NCBI GenBank assembly: GCA_030609975.1
Contig: JAUWSR010000111.1
Coordinates: 1-10,476, forward strand
From: Acidobacteriota bacterium
GTDB taxonomy: Bacteria > Acidobacteriota > Aminicenantia > Aminicenantales > Aminicenantaceae
Reading direction: 5' to 3'
Length of the DNA: 10,476 nt
The position numbers were made by a program, and so were the translations under genes. Shown in pieces: positions 6,757 to 10,476 of this stretch (its first letter is position 1; every line of letters begins with the position of its first letter). The notes below the pieces were generated by a model that was not told the DNA's origin, did no database searches, and worked only from the letters and a program-made list of their open reading frames with translations.

Positions 6757-6788
6757 TTTTAAAAAGGCGAATAAATTCGCCTTAAAAA
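6757..6788 (-). terminator. Intrinsic terminator of the aldehyde dehydrogenase gene
   Basis: On the minus strand the dehydrogenase TAA is followed at once by TTTTT, then the perfect eight-pair stem AAGGCGAA / TTCGCCTT with loop TTTA (6764-6783), then TTTTTAAAA. The flanking A and T runs extend the stem and make the element workable in both directions. The stop codon overlaps its left edge. Confidence 0.8.
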
Positions 6789-8218
6789 TTACGGTTGTAT
6801 TTTTTGAGGATCTCATCTCCGTCGATCTCGGCATCCAGCCATTCGAAATCCTGGATCGCGAACCAGCGGGTGTTGGGGCGCCGACGGGCAATACGGCGAA
6901 TATTGAGCAGATGGGTGGTTGTGATATTATCCGTAAAGATATTCCCGGCCTGAGTCCCGCAGCTCAAGGTAAAGGAAGGGTTGAGCGTGTTGTAGGTCCC
7001 ACCGATAGCACCTTGTGTAGCCGGCGTGTTCACACAGACCCTGCCTGCAGACAGGTAGGTGGAGAAATCCTTGATGGCTTGCTCTTTATTTGCATAGATA
7101 CTGACCGTATGCCCCCGTCCGCCTAAAGCACTCAATCGCACGCACATCGCCAGAGCCTCCCGGTAATCCTCGACCACATAATAAGCCAGGATCGGTGTCA
7201 GGATCTCGTAGGATAAGGGATGTCCCTTACCCACTCCGCGACAGGGAGCGATAAGCAGTTTGGTCTTATCCGGCACCTGAAAACCGGCCCTCTTGGCTAG
7301 CTCTGGAGCCGGCTGTCCCACGGCATCGGCGCGCATGATCTTGTTGGCGGAATCAAAGGCGATCTCTGCCAAGGCTGCTGCCTGTTCATCACTACAGAAA
7401 AAAGCCCCTTCTTTCTCCAGCAGCGGTTCGAAGGCTTTAGCGACTTTTTTCTCTACGACCAATGCCTGTTCTGATGCACACACCGTTCCGTTGTCGAAAG
7501 TCTTGGATAGCGTAATGTAGTGGGCGGCCATGGGAAGGTCAGCAGAGGCGTCGACATACACGGGGACATTGCCGGGGCCGATCCCGATGACAGGTTTCCC
7601 CGATCCATAGGCCTCGCGGACGATCTGCCGGGTTCCGGTTGCCAGGATCAAAGCCAGATCACGATGACGCATGATGTGCTGTAGGTAATTGAGGTGTTTT
7701 TTAGTGATCCACTGGATACAGTGCTCTGGAGCCCCGGCCTGGAGAGCAGCGTAATACAGTATCTTGCAGGCCTCTCGGGAGCATTTACGGGCTGCTCCAT
7801 GAAAACTGAAGATCAAAGGATTCCGGGTTTTTAAAGCGATCAAGATCTTGAAGATGGCCGTAGAAGTGGGGTTGGTGAGAGGAGTAAGGGCTAGGATCGG
7901 GCCGTGCGGCCGGGCGATAGTGGTGATCCCGAGGTGAGGATCATGTGATATCTCCCCTACGGTCTTCTGATCCTTGATGTTTTCATATACCAGAAGGCTG
8001 GCCCAGATGTTTTTGATGACTTTGTGTTCGTAGATCCCAATTCCGGTATCCTCGAAGGTCAATTTGGCCAGATCCAGACGTGCATCATAGGCGGCCTTGA
8101 ACACAGTCTTAACGATGTGATCTACAAACTCCTGATCATAGGTTTCGAACTGTCTGGCTGCCTTGGCGGCATTCCCGAGAAGTTCATCCGCATATTCTTG
8201 ATAATCCGAGTTATCCAT
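6782..8218 (-). CDS. Acetaldehyde dehydrogenase (acetylating), stand-alone AdhE-type aldehyde dehydrogenase domain
   Basis: The 478-residue protein aligns along its length with the N-terminal domain of bifunctional AdhE: FETYDQEFVDHIVKTVFKAA, EDTGIGIYEHKVIKNIWAS, TNPTSTAIFK (115-124), GPGN (214-217), and FDNGTVCASEQ with the catalytic Cys247. It ends with VNTPATQGAIGGTYN and LSCGTQAGNIFTDN. Such enzymes convert an aldehyde, CoA and NAD+ to acyl-CoA and NADH, or the reverse in ethanol fermentation. The iron-dependent alcohol dehydrogenase half of AdhE is absent: the frame ends about 20 residues after the domain (ending DGDEILKKYNRNF), with a terminator. No microcompartment shell gene or clear encapsulation peptide is visible, so free acetaldehyde or propionaldehyde as substrate is an inference. 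ATG 8218 is preferred because GGGGTGA lies at 8224-8230; an in-frame GTG at 8227 would add three residues. Confidence 0.9.
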   Translation of the reverse strand: MDNSDYQEYADELLGNAAKAARQFETYDQEFVDHIVKTVFKAAYDARLDLAKLTFEDTGIGIYEHKVIKNIWASLLVYENIKDQKTVGEISHDPHLGITTIARPHGPILALTPLTNPTSTAIFKILIALKTRNPLIFSFHGAARKCSREACKILYYAALQAGAPEHCIQWITKKHLNYLQHIMRHRDLALILATGTRQIVREAYGSGKPVIGIGPGNVPVYVDASADLPMAAHYITLSKTFDNGTVCASEQALVVEKKVAKAFEPLLEKEGAFFCSDEQAAALAEIAFDSANKIMRADAVGQPAPELAKRAGFQVPDKTKLLIAPCRGVGKGHPLSYEILTPILAYYVVEDYREALAMCVRLSALGGRGHTVSIYANKEQAIKDFSTYLSAGRVCVNTPATQGAIGGTYNTLNPSFTLSCGTQAGNIFTDNITTTHLLNIRRIARRRPNTRWFAIQDFEWLDAEIDGDEILKKYNRNF

Positions 8219-8236
8219 GCCATTCACCCCATCGGT

Positions 8237-8265
8237 ATTGTATTGAACCCACAGGCCGGATGCAA
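8237..8265 (-). promoter_or_regulatory. Candidate promoter of the aldehyde dehydrogenase gene
   Basis: On the minus strand TTGCAT (8260-8265) and TACAAT (8237-8242) are separated by 17 bp. The -10 matches at five of six positions and the -35 at three. Transcription would start near 8230, leaving a leader of only about 12 nt that just includes GGGGTGA. It lies within 20 bp of the edge of the MFS remnant. Confidence 0.4.
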
Positions 8266-8280
8266 TGACAATTCAAAAGA

Positions 8281-8433
8281 ATGTGGGCAGCTGGTCTCTC
8301 GGGCACAGCCGCCACTCCCGTGCTGCGGCACATCTGGAACCTCACGGAGATCCAGTGTTCCTGGCTCACCGTCTCCGTCCAGTTGGGCTTTATCGTCGGG
8401 ACATTTCTCTATGCTTTTTTGAATCTGTCTGAC
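8281..8433 (+). pseudogene. Remnant of an MFS transporter (first two membrane segments only)
   Basis: About 50 codons read as the N-terminal part of a major facilitator transporter: WAAGLSGTAATPVLRHIWNL, then TEIQCSWLTVSVQLGFIVG, then TFLYAFLNLSD. This fits the family pattern of the end of TM1 ('lWfsgtavaPaLxxxwxLt'), the 'qasWLtxavqlGFvvG' start of TM2, and 'al.NLaD'. Upstream in frame there is a stop (TGA 8266-8268), so most of TM1 is missing. After NLSD the similarity ends, and the frame closes at about 8517 without further membrane segments. A full MFS protein has about 400 residues and 12 helices. The ATG at 8281 is an accident of the frame. The fragment looks more G+C-rich than the following 140 bp. 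It probably marks a deletion or rearrangement; loss of the rest could be recent given how recognisable it is. Confidence 0.65.
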
Positions 8434-8494
8434 AGCTTAAAGATAGCCCTAAGCAACATTAGATTGTACAATACACATATCGGACTGAATCCTT

Positions 8495-8514
8495 TGCAAA
8501 TCTCATGCAAATCT
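8495..8514. repeat. Tandem direct repeat TGCAAATCT, 11-bp spacing
   Basis: TGCAAATCT occurs at 8495-8503 and again at 8506-8514, an exact nine-base match repeated at one helical turn. It lies 57 bp upstream of the ATG of the propeller gene, where an activator or repressor could bind. The region from 8434 to 8570 holds no other gene; it also contains an odd palindrome TTGTACAA (8464-8471). Confidence 0.4.
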
Positions 8515-8570
8515 TAAGTCTTTTGTCTTTGCCTTCTGATATTCTCTCTGTGCAAAACAAGGAGGGAACG

Positions 8571-10476
8571 ATGGAAATTAAAAAAGGACAAAAAATTGTA
8601 TTGGGGGCTCTTCTGGCATTAGTGGTAATGTTAGGGCCAATTATTTCTCAATCCCAGGACCCAGCCGAGAAGATCTATCAGACAGCTCTGCTAAAAAAAA
8701 CCGGGGATGGAAACCTAGAGGAAGCGATCCACCTTTTTCAACAGATCGTAAAGGAATACCCTCAAAAGCGCGAACTTGCCAGCAAAGCTCTTCTCCAGAT
8801 CGGATTGTGTTATGAGCAGTTGGGAGAGGAGAAGGCAGAATCCGCCTTCCGCCAATTGATTGCCGATTATCCGGAACAACAGCAGGTCGTTCAGATCGCC
8901 AAACAAAAGCTTGCAGCCCGGTCCCAGGCTCAATCCAAAGAGCCAAAACTAACACACAAACTGACTCTACATGAAATCTCTGCACCTACTGGGGCTCCTT
9001 CCCCGGATGGCAGATACATCGCCTTTGTGGATGAACGACTCACCAACATCTTTCTATATGATTTAGAAACAGAAACTAAAGTAACCTTAACAAAACATAG
9101 GCCCGAGCCATTGGCATGGTGCGATGATCCCAAATGGTCAATTGACGGGAAACAAGTGGCCTATGTTCGGCACTCTCCGGATGAAATATGGGAACTCCAT
9201 GTGGTCACAGTTTCAGGTCGCAAGAACCATGTCCTGTTCTCCGATCCAAATAAGCGGATTTTCAGGCTGGCGGGTTGGACACCTGATAGTAAAAAAGTCT
9301 ATGTTATTATCAGCAATAACGACAGGACTTTTTCCCTGGGGTCAATTTCAGTGGTGAATGGGACCTTTGGAGAAATTCTTAAACTTGCAGATGAAAGACT
9401 TTTTTCTATTGCTTTATCCCCAAATGGAAAATATCTCGGATTCGACTACTTCATCAAAGAAAATACTGGACAATACGATATCCGGCTTGTGGCCACAGAT
9501 GGGAGTGGTGCTCATACGAATATCACACATCCTGCTTTCGAACGTTTCCTGGGTTGGACACCGGATAGTAATGCCATACTCTTTTCCAGCGACAGAGCAG
9601 GAGGCAATGGGATATGGATGCTCTCTCTCAATGATCAGGGAAAACCTAGGGGTGAGCCTCGCCTGATCCAGACCATGACCGGCTCCATTTGGCCCTATGG
9701 AGTCACGAACTCAGGGTCTTTATATTTTTCCGAAACATTTTTTAGAAAGGATGTTTATATTGCCCAACTAGACCTGGATTCCGGTAAAATAACGAAACCT
9801 GTAGAAAAGATCGAAAAAACACTCCAAGGACAGACCGAATCTCCCTTCTGGTCTGCCGATGGAAAATTCCTCGGATACTTTTTCCGTTATGCGCAGGGCT
9901 CTGCAGGATTTGACTATAACATTCTCAGGATTCACTCCCTAAACGATGGAACTCAAAAAGACTTTCTCTTAGATTTTAAGGCAAGTATCTTCAGCCAGCT
10001 TCCTCAATGGTCCCCTGGCGGAAGGCATATCTATTTTACCGGCAGTAAACACGGAAAAAACGGCCTATTTAGATTCAATCTAGAGACCGGAAAAAGTGAG
10101 TTATACCAGGAAGTTAAAGGACTTGTGGCCTTTTCTTCCGATGGCTCCCTCCTATTGAGGGGAGATAGAAGCATGAAACGGAATTTATCAGAGATGCAAC
10201 ACTGGGTCATACGTTTGGATTCTCTCCAAAAAGAGAAGGAGATCATGCGTGGTGAGGTTGGCACAATGCTCAGCGGGATTTCGCTTTCATTGGATCGACA
10301 ATGGCTGGGTTTTAGAAGGACAACGTTTTCGAAGTCTGACCCGCTCACTGGATTCGGCGTCATCCCGGCAAACGGAGGGGATCCCATCGATATCTTTCAA
10401 ACCAGCGAGGAAAATCTCAATCTCACAAGACTATTCTGGGGCCCTCCTGGCAAAGGCATTCTACTGGCTAAAAGGT
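8571..10476 (+). CDS. Exported TPR / WD40-like (PD40, TolB-type) beta-propeller protein, 3'-truncated by window
   Basis: One frame is open from ATG 8571 to the window edge, 635 codons with no stop. The start is fixed by a strong ribosome site, AAGGAGG at 8559-8565. Residues 1-30 form a Sec-type signal peptide: Lys-rich start, a hydrophobic core IVLGALLALVVMLGPII and then SQSQ; no lipobox Cys is seen. Residues about 35-120 are TPR-like helices (AIHLFQQIVKEYP, ALLQIGLCYEQLGEEKAESAFRQLIADYP), of the BamD/YbgF style. From about 140 on come PD40-type blades at roughly 50-residue spacing: SPDGRYIAF (144), WSIDGKQVAY (189), WTPDSKKVYV (236), LSPNGKYLGF (282), WTPDSNAILFSSDR (329), WSADGKFLGYF (427), WSPGGRHIYFTGS (480), FSSDGSLLL (521) and SLDRQWLGF (573). 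Such proteins act in the periplasm or at the cell surface as binding scaffolds. What follows the propeller is outside the window, and the ligand is unknown. Confidence 0.85.
   Translation, partial: MEIKKGQKIVLGALLALVVMLGPIISQSQDPAEKIYQTALLKKTGDGNLEEAIHLFQQIVKEYPQKRELASKALLQIGLCYEQLGEEKAESAFRQLIADYPEQQQVVQIAKQKLAARSQAQSKEPKLTHKLTLHEISAPTGAPSPDGRYIAFVDERLTNIFLYDLETETKVTLTKHRPEPLAWCDDPKWSIDGKQVAYVRHSPDEIWELHVVTVSGRKNHVLFSDPNKRIFRLAGWTPDSKKVYVIISNNDRTFSLGSISVVNGTFGEILKLADERLFSIALSPNGKYLGFDYFIKENTGQYDIRLVATDGSGAHTNITHPAFERFLGWTPDSNAILFSSDRAGGNGIWMLSLNDQGKPRGEPRLIQTMTGSIWPYGVTNSGSLYFSETFFRKDVYIAQLDLDSGKITKPVEKIEKTLQGQTESPFWSADGKFLGYFFRYAQGSAGFDYNILRIHSLNDGTQKDFLLDFKASIFSQLPQWSPGGRHIYFTGSKHGKNGLFRFNLETGKSELYQEVKGLVAFSSDGSLLLRGDRSMKRNLSEMQHWVIRLDSLQKEKEIMRGEVGTMLSGISLSLDRQWLGFRRTTFSKSDPLTGFGVIPANGGDPIDIFQTSEENLNLTRLFWGPPGKGILLAKR

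Noticed and set aside
6716..7126. Plus-strand frame of 136 residues across the dehydrogenase 3' end
   Set aside because: It runs through the terminator and antisense to a strongly conserved enzyme; no family similarity is visible.
8024..8422. Plus-strand 132-residue frame over the dehydrogenase start and the MFS remnant
   Set aside because: It is antisense to the dehydrogenase for most of its length and reads the MFS fragment out of frame.
8641..9133. Minus-strand frames opposite the signal peptide and TPR region
   Set aside because: No recognisable domain, no ribosome site, and fully covered by the better-supported plus-strand gene.
9124..9666. Two consecutive plus-strand frames inside the propeller gene
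   Set aside because: They are in another frame from the 635-codon open frame that starts at 8571 with a strong ribosome site and carries the repeated PD40 motifs.

Overview
This is a bacterial window of moderate base composition (roughly half G+C by eye) with eight complete or near-complete genes, two genes cut by the window edges, and one decayed fragment. Nothing in it is a textbook mobile element, CRISPR array, tRNA or rRNA. No gene fixes the taxon. The mix of an N-terminal TPR plus WD40-like (PD40) beta-propeller exported protein, a MinD/ParA-type ATPase paired with a degenerate J-domain protein, and a DUF885 protein is reminiscent of deep-branching Gram-negative lineages such as Aminicenantota, Acidobacteriota or deltaproteobacterial groups. 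That is an inference from gene style only.

Layout. 1-1692 (+) is the 3' part of a DUF885-family protein whose metallopeptidase motif is substituted. A hairpin then precedes a three-gene plus-strand cluster: a TatD-family metal-dependent hydrolase (1766-2554), a long-chain trans-polyprenyl diphosphate synthase (2604-3626) and a CYTH-domain protein (3665-4195). Converging on this cluster with a 1-nt gap is a minus-strand RNA polymerase omega subunit (4197-4631) carrying a long Lys/Ala/Glu tail. A divergent promoter region of about 240 bp leads to a plus-strand pair: a MinD/ParA-type P-loop ATPase (4871-5827) and a small J-domain-like protein lacking HPD (5843-6223). Two minus-strand genes follow: a short GspG-like pseudopilin (6306-6677) with its own extended -10 promoter, and a stand-alone AdhE-type CoA-acylating aldehyde dehydrogenase (6782-8218) that ends in a clear intrinsic terminator. 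Just upstream of the dehydrogenase lies a remnant of an MFS transporter. The right end (8571 to the edge) is one long open frame for an exported TPR/beta-propeller protein that runs off the window.

How the parts relate. The left cluster is housekeeping (nucleic-acid hydrolase, isoprenoid side-chain synthesis, phosphate-ester chemistry). The ATPase/J-like pair is the most likely functional module of its own, probably a spatial-organisation ATPase with a small helical partner. The aldehyde dehydrogenase is a fermentation-type enzyme transcribed alone. The most interesting points are several proteins with a recognisable fold but missing hallmark residues: DUF885 without its HExxPGH(Y/H) site, a J-domain without HPD, and a pseudopilin without Glu+5. 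The MFS scar at a possible rearrangement junction is also worth a look.
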